In this document: in pieces, positions 1-8,858 of the stretch
How the letters are laid out: the number at the start of each line of letters is the position of its first letter
Numbering within the stretch: the stretch's first letter is position 1
NCBI GenBank assembly: GCA_001788835.1
Contig: MFXK01000001.1
Span: forward strand, 18,706 to 82,705
Length of the DNA: 64,000 nt
From: Candidatus Peregrinibacteria bacterium RIFOXYB2_FULL_33_20
GTDB lineage: Bacteria > Patescibacteriota > Gracilibacteria > UBA1369 > GWF2-33-10
Direction: 5' to 3'
The notes under the pieces: generated by a model
The model's database searches: none
What the model saw: only the letters and a program-made list of their open reading frames with translations
What the model was told of the DNA's origin: nothing
Program-made: the position numbers and the translations under genes

Positions 1-17
1 AGAGAATTTCAGCGGTT

Positions 18-1316
18 TTGGAGAATTTGGGATTTGTTCCAGCCAAGAGGTGGCAGGAGACGGATTTATTTATCATGAATAGCTGTTCTGTCCGGCAAAA
101 GCCTGAAGATCGCGTGCATGGTCTGATTGGCGATAGTTTGAAAATTAAGAAAAAAAATAAAAAATTTATGGTGGGCTTGACGGGATGCATGGTCAGAAAA
201 TCTAGTACGCAAAATTCAGAGTTAAAAGATAACTTGCTAAAAGTGCATGAGAATCTAGATTTCGTTTTTCGAATTGAAGATTTATGTAAACTGGATCAGG
301 TTTTACGCGAGTGCAAAGCAAAGTTAAAAATCAAGCCGTTAGAAGATGAAGGAACCGTAGAAAATTATTTCAAGATTCAGCCTAAATATAGCAATAATTT
401 TAGCGCTTTTGTGCCTATTCAAACTGGGTGTGATAAGTTTTGCACTTACTGCATTGTGCCTTTTGCCAGAGGAAGGGAATATAGTCGAGATTTTGTAGAA
501 GTTTTGGCGGAGTGTGGAAATTTAGTAGAAAAAGGGGTGAAAGAAATTACTTTGGTGGGGCAGACAGTGAATACTTATGGCATTAGCCGTGCTGATAAAA
601 TGTCAAAGAAATTTGAAAAATATGGTAAATATCCTTTTGTTAAACTTTTGGAGGAAATTGACAAGTTGCAGTTAAAAGGACTGAAATGGCTGCGTTTCAC
701 CTCGCCTTATCCCAAGGATTTTTCTGATGAACTGATGGAAGCGATGGCCAGATTAAAAACCCTATGCCATCATGTACACATGCCAATTCAATCCGGATCA
801 GATGCCGTTTTGCAAATGATGAACAGGCAATATTCCGTAAAAGATTATCTTAAATTGGTAAATAAATTTAGGAAAAAAATTCCGGATATTGCGATTAGTA
901 CGGACATTATTGTTGGTTTTGCGGGTGAGACGGAAGCAATGTTCAAGGAAACTTGTGCGCTTTATGATAAAATTCAGTGGGAGATGTGTTATCATGCCAA
1001 ATATTCTTCGCGTAAAGGCACTTACGCGGGAAAAATTTTAAAAGATAATATTTTTGCCAAAGCCAAATCAAGACGTTGGCATAAATTAAATGAATATATA
1101 AAAAAATATTCTTTTAAAGCTTTAAAAGGATATGCCAATTCCATACAGGAAGTTTTGGTTGATGAAAAGAAACAAGATGGTTTATATTATGGTCGTAATT
1201 TTCATAATAAATTAGTTTGTTTTAAGAGTAGAAGTAATTTGATTGGAAAATTTGTTTGTGTTAGAATTACTCAAGTGAAAGAATGGCTGATGGAGGGCAA
1301 ACTTCTAAACAAATAG
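18..1316 (+). CDS. miaB: tRNA-2-methylthio-N6-dimethylallyladenosine synthase (MiaB-like radical SAM methylthiotransferase), 5' end probably cut by window edge
   Basis: Radical SAM motif CDKFCTYCIVPFARGRE, N-terminal UPF0004 cysteines, C-terminal TRAM-like segment. Confidence 0.9.
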   Translation: MENLGFVPAKRWQETDLFIMNSCSVRQKPEDRVHGLIGDSLKIKKKNKKFMVGLTGCMVRKSSTQNSELKDNLLKVHENLDFVFRIEDLCKLDQVLRECKAKLKIKPLEDEGTVENYFKIQPKYSNNFSAFVPIQTGCDKFCTYCIVPFARGREYSRDFVEVLAECGNLVEKGVKEITLVGQTVNTYGISRADKMSKKFEKYGKYPFVKLLEEIDKLQLKGLKWLRFTSPYPKDFSDELMEAMARLKTLCHHVHMPIQSGSDAVLQMMNRQYSVKDYLKLVNKFRKKIPDIAISTDIIVGFAGETEAMFKETCALYDKIQWEMCYHAKYSSRKGTYAGKILKDNIFAKAKSRRWHKLNEYIKKYSFKALKGYANSIQEVLVDEKKQDGLYYGRNFHNKLVCFKSRSNLIGKFVCVRITQVKEWLMEGKLLNK

Positions 1317-1330
1317 TTAATCTGCATTTT

Positions 1331-2023
1331 ATGTATAGTATTTTAATTATCGAAGATGATGCGCGATTAGCTCGAGCTTTGAGTTCTTTGCTGAAAAAAG
1401 AAAAATTTGTCACGGATATTTGTCGTACGGGGGAGGAAGGTTATGAGAAAGCAATTGCTAATAGTTATAATGCGATAATTTTGGATTGGTCATTGCCGCA
1501 CATGGATGGCGAAGAAGTATTGAAAAACCTGAGATCAGATGGTATTAGCACTCCGGTTTTGGTGTTGACGGCCAGAACCAGTCCAGAAGATGCGGCGGAA
1601 ATGATTAATGCTGGCGCTGATGATTATTTAAGAAAATCGTTGTGGAATGGCAAAGAACTGACAGCCAGGATTAAAAGTCTGCTCAGAAATAAAGAAGGCC
1701 GTAAAACCAATATCATTACGATTGGTGATCTTCATATAGATTTAAATGACTATGAGGTTTATTTGGGCAAAGAAGCGATAGAGCTTGATAATATGGATTT
1801 TCGAATTTTATCTTGTTTGGCTAAAAACAGTCCAAATGTTGTTAGTCCGGAAGATATTATTAGAGAAGTGTGGGGAGATTATGATTTAGCGGTTAATTCT
1901 GGCACGGTGAGAACCCATTTGTGCTATATCAGAAAAAAAATCGAAAAAGGAAAAAGTACCAAATATATTCATACTATTCATGGACGGGGTTTTAAGCTTT
2001 ATGAAGAAGAAGGTGATGATTGA
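1331..2023 (+). CDS. OmpR/PhoB-family response regulator (receiver + winged helix); start preferred at ATG 1331 rather than 1283
   Basis: ILIIEDDARLARAL, phospho-Asp context AIILDWSLPHMDG, C-terminal wHTH GTVRTHLCYIRKKIEKG...IHTIHGRGFKL. Confidence 0.9.
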   Translation: MYSILIIEDDARLARALSSLLKKEKFVTDICRTGEEGYEKAIANSYNAIILDWSLPHMDGEEVLKNLRSDGISTPVLVLTARTSPEDAAEMINAGADDYLRKSLWNGKELTARIKSLLRNKEGRKTNIITIGDLHIDLNDYEVYLGKEAIELDNMDFRILSCLAKNSPNVVSPEDIIREVWGDYDLAVNSGTVRTHLCYIRKKIEKGKSTKYIHTIHGRGFKLYEEEGDD

Positions 2024-2027
2024 GAGA

Positions 2028-2198
2028 TCAAAGCTCTATCATTAAAGGAATTTTTTGTTCCAATTCTTCAATGGCGCTACTCATATCTTCAGCCATTTGT
2101 TGTGAGTTTTTTTCCATGCCAAGCAAATCAACATTTGCTTTCAGAACTGCTAAGCAATTTAAAATGTCATGGCGTAATTTTCGTTTTTCTTCTGACAT
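2028..2198 (-). CDS. 56-aa HisKA/DHp-like mini-protein (not in supplied ORF track)
   Basis: Minus-strand translation MSEEKRKLRHDILNCLAVLKANVDLLGMEKNSQQMAEDMSSAIEELEQKIPLMIEL*; H-box-like LRHDILNCLAVLKANVDLL; convergent with the response regulator. Confidence 0.6.
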   Translation of the reverse strand: MSEEKRKLRHDILNCLAVLKANVDLLGMEKNSQQMAEDMSSAIEELEQKIPLMIEL

Positions 2199-2316
2199 TG
2201 GTGGAAAATATAAATTCTGAATTGAAATTGTTGTATTTAAATTAAACTATTATACCACAATCAGTCAAGTTTTAACAAAGGCATTTTTTTTAATTTACTT
2301 AAATATACTCTGTAAT

Positions 2317-4158
2317 TTAGTCTCCGACAACTGCTTTTATACGCCTTATACCAGCCGCACTTGATTCTTCTTTGACTATTTTGAAGTTTTTTAGCTCAGA
2401 GGTGTTTTTTACATGAGGTCCGCCACAGATTTCCAGGGAAAAATCACCAATTTTATATACTTTGATTTTATTCCCTAATTTAGAATATTTGTCTTCAAAT
2501 AATCCAATTGCTCCTCTTTGTTTCGCCTCTTCCACCGTTAATTCTTCAAAACTCACATCAAGTCCTTTTTGTATTTGTTCGTTTACAATTTCCTCAACTT
2601 TTTTAATTTGTTCTGATGTCATTTTTTCCGCATGATTGAAATCAAATCTAAGCCTTTCCACTGTTATATTACTTCCTTTTTGTTGTACATGATCTCCAAG
2701 TACAATTCGTAGAGCTTTATGCAGAAGATGAGTTGCGGTATGAAGTTTAGTTGTTTCCTCGCTATGATCTGCAAGCCCTCCTGAAAATTTCTGTTCTGCA
2801 CCTAAGCGAGAAAGTTCTTGATGAGTTTTGAGTTCTTGATTGAAAGCATTTTCATCAACTTCGATTTGATTTTCTTTACAAAGTTCTTTGGTCATTTCGA
2901 ATGGGAATCCATAGCTTTGATAAAGCAAAAAAGCATCCTTGCCTGAAAGCTGGTTTTGATTATTAACTTTTAAATGATCCAAAAACTTCTCAAATTCTTT
3001 TAAACCAGTTTCCAGGGTTTTAGAAAATTTTTCTTCTTCTTTTTGCATCTCATTTAATATTTTTTGTTGATTTTTACTGAGTTCCGGATAAACATCGCTA
3101 TAAATTTCAATAAATTCTTTGGCAAGATTTGAACAGAAATAATTTTGGATCCCTATTTTTTTGCCATGTCTGATTGCTCTCCTTATGAGCTTTCTTACTA
3201 TATATCCCTGATCAGTATTTGATGAAACAACTCCCCTTTGATCACCAATAACAAAAGTTGCTGACCTTAAATGATCCAAAATAATTCTTTTAGATTTTAT
3301 AGATTCATTTGAAGAATTTGCTGAATTAGAGATTTCATCTAAAACTATATATAAAGATTTTCCTGTTGATTTCTGTTGGAATAATTCTGTTTCGTAATGT
3401 GAGTTTTTGCCTTGAAGAATGGCAGTTACCCTCTCAAGCCCCATTCCGGTATCAACATTTTGTTGTTTAAGAATTTCGAAAGTCCCATCTTCCTTTTTGT
3501 TATATTGCATGAAAACATTATTCCAGATTTCCACCCATTCTTTATTTATATCAGGGCCACCTTTTTCATAAGGATTATTTTTATTTGATCCGGTATAATA
3601 AAACATTTCCGTATCTGGTCCGCATGGTCCTGTTTTGCCTGCTGGCCCCCACCAATTATCTTTTTTTCCTAAAAAATAGATTCTGCGTTTTTGATTTTCT
3701 GGGATATTTTCAGCTTTTACAAAACCTAACGATTCCCAGATTTTTGCCGCTTCCTCATCCTTTGGGGCATCTTTGTCGCCAGCAAAACAAGTGACACATA
3801 ATAAATCAGGATTTAAATTTAATTCTGTAGTTAGGAATTCGTAACTCCATTGAATTGCTTCTTTTTTGAAGTAATCTCCAAGCGACCAATTGCCCAGCAT
3901 TTCAAAAAATGTGCAATGTGTAGCATCGCCAACCTCATCAATATCATCAGTTCGCATACATTTTTGCACATCAACAAGTTTTGTACCTTGAGGATGTTTT
4001 TCGCCCATCAAATATGGCACAAGCGGATGCATTCCAGCGGTAGTGAACAAGACTGTTGGATCATTTTCAGGAATCAGCGAAGCTGATGGAATTTCTTTAT
4101 GATTATGTTTTGTCACAAAAAAATCTATGAATTTTTGGCGAAGGATAGAGGAAAGCAT
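2317..4158 (-). CDS. alaS: Alanyl-tRNA synthetase, compact form (613 aa) apparently without the C-terminal C-Ala/DHHA1 region
   Basis: AlaRS motifs FTTAGMHPLVPYLMGEKHPQG, DDIDEVGDATHCTFFEMLGNWSLGDYFK, editing-site LHTATHLLHKAL and CGGPHVKNTSEL. Confidence 0.93.
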   Translation of the reverse strand: MLSSILRQKFIDFFVTKHNHKEIPSASLIPENDPTVLFTTAGMHPLVPYLMGEKHPQGTKLVDVQKCMRTDDIDEVGDATHCTFFEMLGNWSLGDYFKKEAIQWSYEFLTTELNLNPDLLCVTCFAGDKDAPKDEEAAKIWESLGFVKAENIPENQKRRIYFLGKKDNWWGPAGKTGPCGPDTEMFYYTGSNKNNPYEKGGPDINKEWVEIWNNVFMQYNKKEDGTFEILKQQNVDTGMGLERVTAILQGKNSHYETELFQQKSTGKSLYIVLDEISNSANSSNESIKSKRIILDHLRSATFVIGDQRGVVSSNTDQGYIVRKLIRRAIRHGKKIGIQNYFCSNLAKEFIEIYSDVYPELSKNQQKILNEMQKEEEKFSKTLETGLKEFEKFLDHLKVNNQNQLSGKDAFLLYQSYGFPFEMTKELCKENQIEVDENAFNQELKTHQELSRLGAEQKFSGGLADHSEETTKLHTATHLLHKALRIVLGDHVQQKGSNITVERLRFDFNHAEKMTSEQIKKVEEIVNEQIQKGLDVSFEELTVEEAKQRGAIGLFEDKYSKLGNKIKVYKIGDFSLEICGGPHVKNTSELKNFKIVKEESSAAGIRRIKAVVGD

Positions 4159-4213
4159 AAAGTTTTATTTACAAGGTTTTTTGAAGAGCTTATAATATAA
4201 ATGTCATCATCAT

Positions 4214-4266
4214 GAGAGGTTAGATCTAAGGGGCTAGTCCTTACTTTCGACACCTCTCTTTTTTGT
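4214..4266 (+). terminator. Hairpin plus T-tract in the alaS upstream region, oriented on the + strand
   Basis: GAGAGGT (4214-4220) / ACCTCTC (4252-4258) 7-bp stem, inner TAAGG/CCTTA, followed by T-run. Confidence 0.5.
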
Positions 4267-4493
4267 TTTTTTTTATTTATATATTTAAATCTTTTTTGCA
4301 GATCACAAATAAAGAAGAACCATTTAATGGTTTTTATAAGAATAAAGGATAAATGATAAAGAAAAAAGGAAAATAAAGTTTGAAAATTTGATTTAGTTTG
4401 AGAAATATGGTATTATGACATAATATTTTTTAATTTTAATATATAGCAATACATGGAGAGGATACTAAAGAACTTGTTCCAGTTGCTGATGGA

Positions 4494-4763
4494 ATGGATA
4501 AAGGATCACAGCCAGTTAGAATTGTTGAAAAGGATGGTGTAATTACGTCTGTTAGAGGTGTTCCTACTGTTAGAATTCCTTCTCAAGAACAATTTATATT
4601 TGAAATACGAGTAGGAAGGGAACAAATAGATCTTAGAGCTCAATTGTTTGCAGCATTAAGAGGATTGGTAAGTCCTGATGGGAGAGAAGATGGTAATTAT
4701 AGAGAAGTATCACGACAGGCACTTAAAGATCAATTAAAGAGATTAGGATTATTGGATGAATAG
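4494..4763 (+). CDS. Small hypothetical protein (89 aa)
   Basis: ORF with protein-like composition; no recognised domain. Confidence 0.5.
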   Translation: MDKGSQPVRIVEKDGVITSVRGVPTVRIPSQEQFIFEIRVGREQIDLRAQLFAALRGLVSPDGREDGNYREVSRQALKDQLKRLGLLDE

Positions 4764-5115
4764 ATTTTGGGCAGGCCAGAATGACATTTTTTTAAACATT
4801 TTTTACATAATAGAATTTAATAAAGTTTATACTTACCTTAAGGCGGGTTCCAAAACTGAAGATTTTAAAAATCTTGGCACTTATATCAATATTAAAAATA
4901 TAGAACATTCTATTAAAATTGGTTGTAAAATGTTGGATGCAAATGTTGGGAATTATTAGAAGGAAATGTTGCATTTAACGAAAATTCCATTATATAAGTT
5001 TGAGAAATAATCTCTCAATTTCAATATTTTCAATAATTTCGCAAGTGGGAAAACTTGAACTCTGACTAAAATAGTCTTAGTATAAAATCACGTGTTTATT
5101 TCTAAAATTAATTTT

Positions 5116-5709
5116 ATGCAAAAAAAAGGTTTGTTATTTTGTTTGGTTTTGGTTGTGTCAGCTTTTTTGGCAATTAATATTGCGGGCGCTCAAAATTTGA
5201 GCAGTGATTCAGAAGTGAAAAATTTAACAGTGGTTATGAACGAAATAATGTCATCACAAAGTGTGGATAATAAAGAAGGAATTGACTGTGATAAGGTTTC
5301 CGATGATCAGTTTGAAGAATTGGGCGATTCAGTGATGGAGCAAATGGCTGGCAGTAACCAAGCGCATGAAGTTATGGAGCAAATGATGGGAGGGGAGGGA
5401 TCGACTAGTCTTCAGTCAGTACATATAGCTATGGGTACGCAATATCTGGGGTGTAGACAAAATTCATATTTGACTGCTTTTGGACCAGTGGGAATGATGG
5501 GGATGATGGGTTATGGCCGTGGCATGATGGGAGGTCTGTATAATGGCTCTTCTATTTTTGGGGCCGGCTTGGGTTTAGGCGTATTTGGATATGTGCTAAC
5601 GTTGGTCGTTCATGGGATTTTGTTAGGGCTGTTTATTATGTTTGTGGTTTATGTGGCTGGTCGAGCTTGGCGAGCAAGCATGAATGAGGACGAGAAAAAG
5701 AAGAAATGA
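5116..5709 (+). CDS. Secreted/membrane Met- and Gly-rich protein with C-terminal TM segment (ORF track start at 5092)
   Basis: N-terminal signal sequence; VMEQMMGGEG and GPVGMMGMMGYGRGMMGG; hydrophobic LVVHGILLGLFIMFVVYVAG. Confidence 0.65.
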   Translation: MQKKGLLFCLVLVVSAFLAINIAGAQNLSSDSEVKNLTVVMNEIMSSQSVDNKEGIDCDKVSDDQFEELGDSVMEQMAGSNQAHEVMEQMMGGEGSTSLQSVHIAMGTQYLGCRQNSYLTAFGPVGMMGMMGYGRGMMGGLYNGSSIFGAGLGLGVFGYVLTLVVHGILLGLFIMFVVYVAGRAWRASMNEDEKKKK

Positions 5710-5804
5710 AGGCGGCAGGCGATGGGCGATGGTTGGTTTGTTTAGTCTATGTACAAAAAAATACCTTGTTATATAATGCCATAGGCTTTTAACGACTTTT
5801 CCAA

Positions 5805-7061
5805 ATGCATATTTCCAATTTTATAATGCATCTTCCTGTGGATGCTTTGCAGCATTTTGGATCTTTATTAATTTTTTTGGCGGCTTTTTTGGAGGCTGTC
5901 CCTTTTGTCGGTGTTTTTATTCCAGGGCAAACAATTGTGATGTTAAGCGGATTTTTGATTAAAGAGGAGCTTCTGCGAATTTTTCCGATCATGACTGCGG
6001 CAGTGATAGGAGCAATGATTAGTGATTTTTTGGGATATGTTTTGGGGCGAAAATATGGCAATCAATTTATTTATAAATATGGCAGGTATTTCTTATTTAC
6101 AAGAGCCTATTTTGATAAAATCAAGAAAATTATGGACAAGCATCCTGGTAAAACAATCATTTTTGGACGATTTAATTCTATTACTAGAGCTTTTGCGCCT
6201 TTTTTGGCCGGCAGTTCTGGTATTGACTGGGGCAGGTTTATATTTTTTAATGTTTTTGGCGCGATAATATGGGCAGGCAGTTGCATAGGGATTGGCTATA
6301 TTTTTGGTGCGAGCTATGAAATCGCCTCACAATATATTGGCCGGTTTATATTTTTTGCCGTGGCGATTACGGTTATTTTATTTTGCGCTTACCGGTTTTT
6401 TAATAGAAAATGGCACTCTTTTCAAAGTTATCATTGGTATATTTTGGGGTTAAATATTTTGTCCTTGGCGGTATTTTCCAAAATTGCTGAAGATATTTAT
6501 AGGCACGAGTGGATTATTAAATGGGATATCATGATTCGTCAAATGATTAGCGTTTATTGGGGATCGATTTGGGATGAAATTATGATTGTAATTACGATTA
6601 TTGCCAGTCCGGCCGTAATTATTGTTTTAACGATGCTTTTGTTGATTATGTTAGTTTGTCAAAAAAAATATTATTTTTCGGTGTTATTTTCGTTAAGTCT
6701 CATTAGCGGCGGTATCTTAGAAGTGGTTTTAAAATTTTTTATTCATCGATTGCGGCCGACTGCAGCTTTGCTGCACATGGCAGGCTATAGTTTTCCTAGT
6801 GGATATGTAACCATGGCAACGATATTTTGTGTGTTGTTGATATATGTTTTTAGAAATAGTGTCCAGAGTAAAGTTTTAAGATTATTATTCGTAATCGTAA
6901 ATTTATGTTTGTTATTGTTAATTGGTTTTAGCCGGGTTTATCTAGGAGTAATCTGGTTTTCAGATATGATTGCCGGTTATGCTTTGGGAATTTTTTGGAT
7001 GACTTTTTTGTTGCTAGTTTTGAAAATGCTTATATCCAGATTACAGAACAGCAAAGAATAG
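5805..7061 (+). CDS. DedA-family protein fused to a PAP2-like domain (catalytic His residues missing)
   Basis: DedA: FLAAFLEAVPFVGVFIPGQTIVMLSGFL...GRFNSITRAFAPFLAGSS; PAP2: KFFIHRLRP, PSGY, SRVYLGVIWFSD. Confidence 0.82.
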   Translation: MHISNFIMHLPVDALQHFGSLLIFLAAFLEAVPFVGVFIPGQTIVMLSGFLIKEELLRIFPIMTAAVIGAMISDFLGYVLGRKYGNQFIYKYGRYFLFTRAYFDKIKKIMDKHPGKTIIFGRFNSITRAFAPFLAGSSGIDWGRFIFFNVFGAIIWAGSCIGIGYIFGASYEIASQYIGRFIFFAVAITVILFCAYRFFNRKWHSFQSYHWYILGLNILSLAVFSKIAEDIYRHEWIIKWDIMIRQMISVYWGSIWDEIMIVITIIASPAVIIVLTMLLLIMLVCQKKYYFSVLFSLSLISGGILEVVLKFFIHRLRPTAALLHMAGYSFPSGYVTMATIFCVLLIYVFRNSVQSKVLRLLFVIVNLCLLLLIGFSRVYLGVIWFSDMIAGYALGIFWMTFLLLVLKMLISRLQNSKE

Positions 7062-7086
7062 TTAGGGGGTTATTTTAATTTTAACA

Positions 7087-7115
7087 TTGACAAGATTTTT
7101 AAGTTTAGATAATAT
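7087..7115 (+). promoter_or_regulatory. Sigma-70-type promoter of the csoR operon
   Basis: TTGACA (7087-7092), 17-nt spacer, TAATAT (7110-7115). Confidence 0.75.
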
Positions 7116-7121
7116 TATATT

Positions 7122-7142
7122 ACCTACACCTCAGGTATAGGT
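7122..7142. promoter_or_regulatory. Candidate CsoR operator palindrome
   Basis: ACCTACACC-TCA-GGTATAGGT; arms complementary at 8 of 9 positions; just downstream of the -10. Confidence 0.65.
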
Positions 7143-7169
7143 TCTATTTTCTAAGATTTATTTAAGGAT

Positions 7170-7442
7170 ATGAAACAATCAAGAGCGCAAATTATTATTA
7201 ATTTTAAAAAAGTTAGGAGCCATGCTGATAAAATTTTGGAGATGCTTGAGAATGGAGCGTATTGCATTGATGTCATGCAGCAAAATTTAGCGGTTATAGG
7301 GCTTCTTAAATCTGCTCATCAGATGTTGATGGAAGATCATTTGAATTCTTGCTTCAAAACGGCAATGTCGAGCGGGAGCGATAAAAAAAAGGATGAAATG
7401 ATTGAGGAGATTTTGAGGGTAAGCAAGTTGGCGGGGAAGTAG
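7170..7442 (+). CDS. csoR: CsoR/FrmR-family metal-sensing repressor
   Basis: YCIDVMQQNLAVIGLLKSAHQMLMEDHLNSCF (DUF156-type C/H/C arrangement); beside copA. Confidence 0.82.
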   Translation: MKQSRAQIIINFKKVRSHADKILEMLENGAYCIDVMQQNLAVIGLLKSAHQMLMEDHLNSCFKTAMSSGSDKKKDEMIEEILRVSKLAGK

Positions 7443-7485
7443 GAGAGCTGTGAGCTTTGAGTTTTAAATTATTTAAATAACTTTT

Positions 7486-8838
7486 ATGCAAAAAACAACT
7501 ATACCAATTAAAGGCATGCATTGTAAGTCATGCGAAATTCTAATTGAAGATTCCTTGAAAGAAATTAGTGGAGTGTCAAAAGTTTTTGTTAGTTTAAAGA
7601 GAAAAGAAGCGGAAATCCATTCGAATAGGGTTTTAAAATCGGAAGAGATTTCACATAAAGTAGAAGAAGCTGGATATGAAGTCGGATTTGATGATAAAAA
7701 ACATTGGTTTAGCAGGGATTTAAATGAATATAAAGATCTGTTAAAAGCTTTTTTAGTATTTTTGGTCTTGTATTTTTTTGTTAAAACTTTGGGCTTAACA
7801 AGTATAAGTGTTGGTGGAGGTACGCCTAGCAGTTTACCAGTAGTTTTTTTAGTTGGATTAACGGCTGGGGTATCTACATGTATGGCTTTGGTTGGTGGTT
7901 TGGTTTTAGGAATTTCCGCCCGCCATGCAGAGAAACATCCTGAAGCAACTGCCTTACAGAATTTTAGGCCTCATGTGTTTTTTAATATTGGACGAATAAT
8001 TTCTTATTTTTTGCTTGGAGGTTTAATTGGTATGATAGGTAAAGCATTTCAATTGTCTGGGATAGTTTTAGGGACTTTAATTATAGCGGTTGGATTAGTA
8101 ATGTTTTTACTTGGTTTGCAATTAACTGAAATTTCCCCACGTTTATCAAGCTTTAAATTTACCTTGCCTTCAAGTATAAGCAAGGCTTTGGGTATACGCA
8201 AACATCATGAAAAAGAATATAGTCATCTTAATTCTATGTTTGTTGGAGCTTTGACTTTTTTTCTTCCATGTGGATTTACACAGGCCATGCAATTATATGC
8301 CATGACGACCGGTAGTTTTACACAAGGGGCGTTAATTATGTCTATATTTGCATTGGGAACGACTCCAGGTCTTCTTGGAGTGGGAGGACTTGCGTCAGTT
8401 TTGAAAGGCCAATCTGCTAAGAAATTTTTTAAATTTGCCGGTTTGGTGGTTTTATTTTTGGCTGTTTTTAACATAACCAATGGCTATAATTTAACAGGAT
8501 GGGGGGCTTTTAATTTTAGTCAAAACAATCAAATTCAAAATGTGAATGATGAGAATGTTAGTATCGAAAATGGAGTGCAAATTGTGAAAATGGAGCAAGG
8601 TACTTTTGGTTATAGCCCAGATGAATTTATAATAAAAAAAGGAATTCCTGTTAAATGGATTGTGAATTCTGAAAATCAATATACCTGTGCTTCTAGTATT
8701 TATTCTCAAAAACTGGGGATATCGAAAACTTTAATTGCAGGTGAAAATGTTATTGAGTTTACTCCTGATCAAACAGGTCAGATACCTTTTAGCTGTTCAA
8801 TGGGGATGTATACAGGGAAATTTAATGTGGTTGAATAA
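7486..8838 (+). CDS. HMA domain + sulfite-exporter/DsbD-like membrane domain + C-terminal cupredoxin-like domain
   Basis: GMHCKSCEILIED; GLTAGVSTCMALVGGLVLGISA and LTFFLPCGFTQAMQLYAM; C-term IPFSCSMGMYTGKFNVVE. Confidence 0.82.
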   Translation: MQKTTIPIKGMHCKSCEILIEDSLKEISGVSKVFVSLKRKEAEIHSNRVLKSEEISHKVEEAGYEVGFDDKKHWFSRDLNEYKDLLKAFLVFLVLYFFVKTLGLTSISVGGGTPSSLPVVFLVGLTAGVSTCMALVGGLVLGISARHAEKHPEATALQNFRPHVFFNIGRIISYFLLGGLIGMIGKAFQLSGIVLGTLIIAVGLVMFLLGLQLTEISPRLSSFKFTLPSSISKALGIRKHHEKEYSHLNSMFVGALTFFLPCGFTQAMQLYAMTTGSFTQGALIMSIFALGTTPGLLGVGGLASVLKGQSAKKFFKFAGLVVLFLAVFNITNGYNLTGWGAFNFSQNNQIQNVNDENVSIENGVQIVKMEQGTFGYSPDEFIIKKGIPVKWIVNSENQYTCASSIYSQKLGISKTLIAGENVIEFTPDQTGQIPFSCSMGMYTGKFNVVE

Positions 8839-8858
8839 ATATATTTAATTTTTAAATT

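Noticed and set aside
2020-2220. 66-aa + strand ORF in the track
   Set aside because: The opposite strand gives a better protein (HisKA-like mini-ORF); the + strand ORF is its antisense shadow.
4160-4490. Possible T-box leader for alaS
   Set aside because: No AGGGTGGNACCGCG-type T-box sequence; the hairpin's T-run points the wrong way for alaS.
4756-4974. Overlapping short ORFs on both strands
   Set aside because: AT-rich, mutually overlapping, no protein-like pattern; more likely non-coding.
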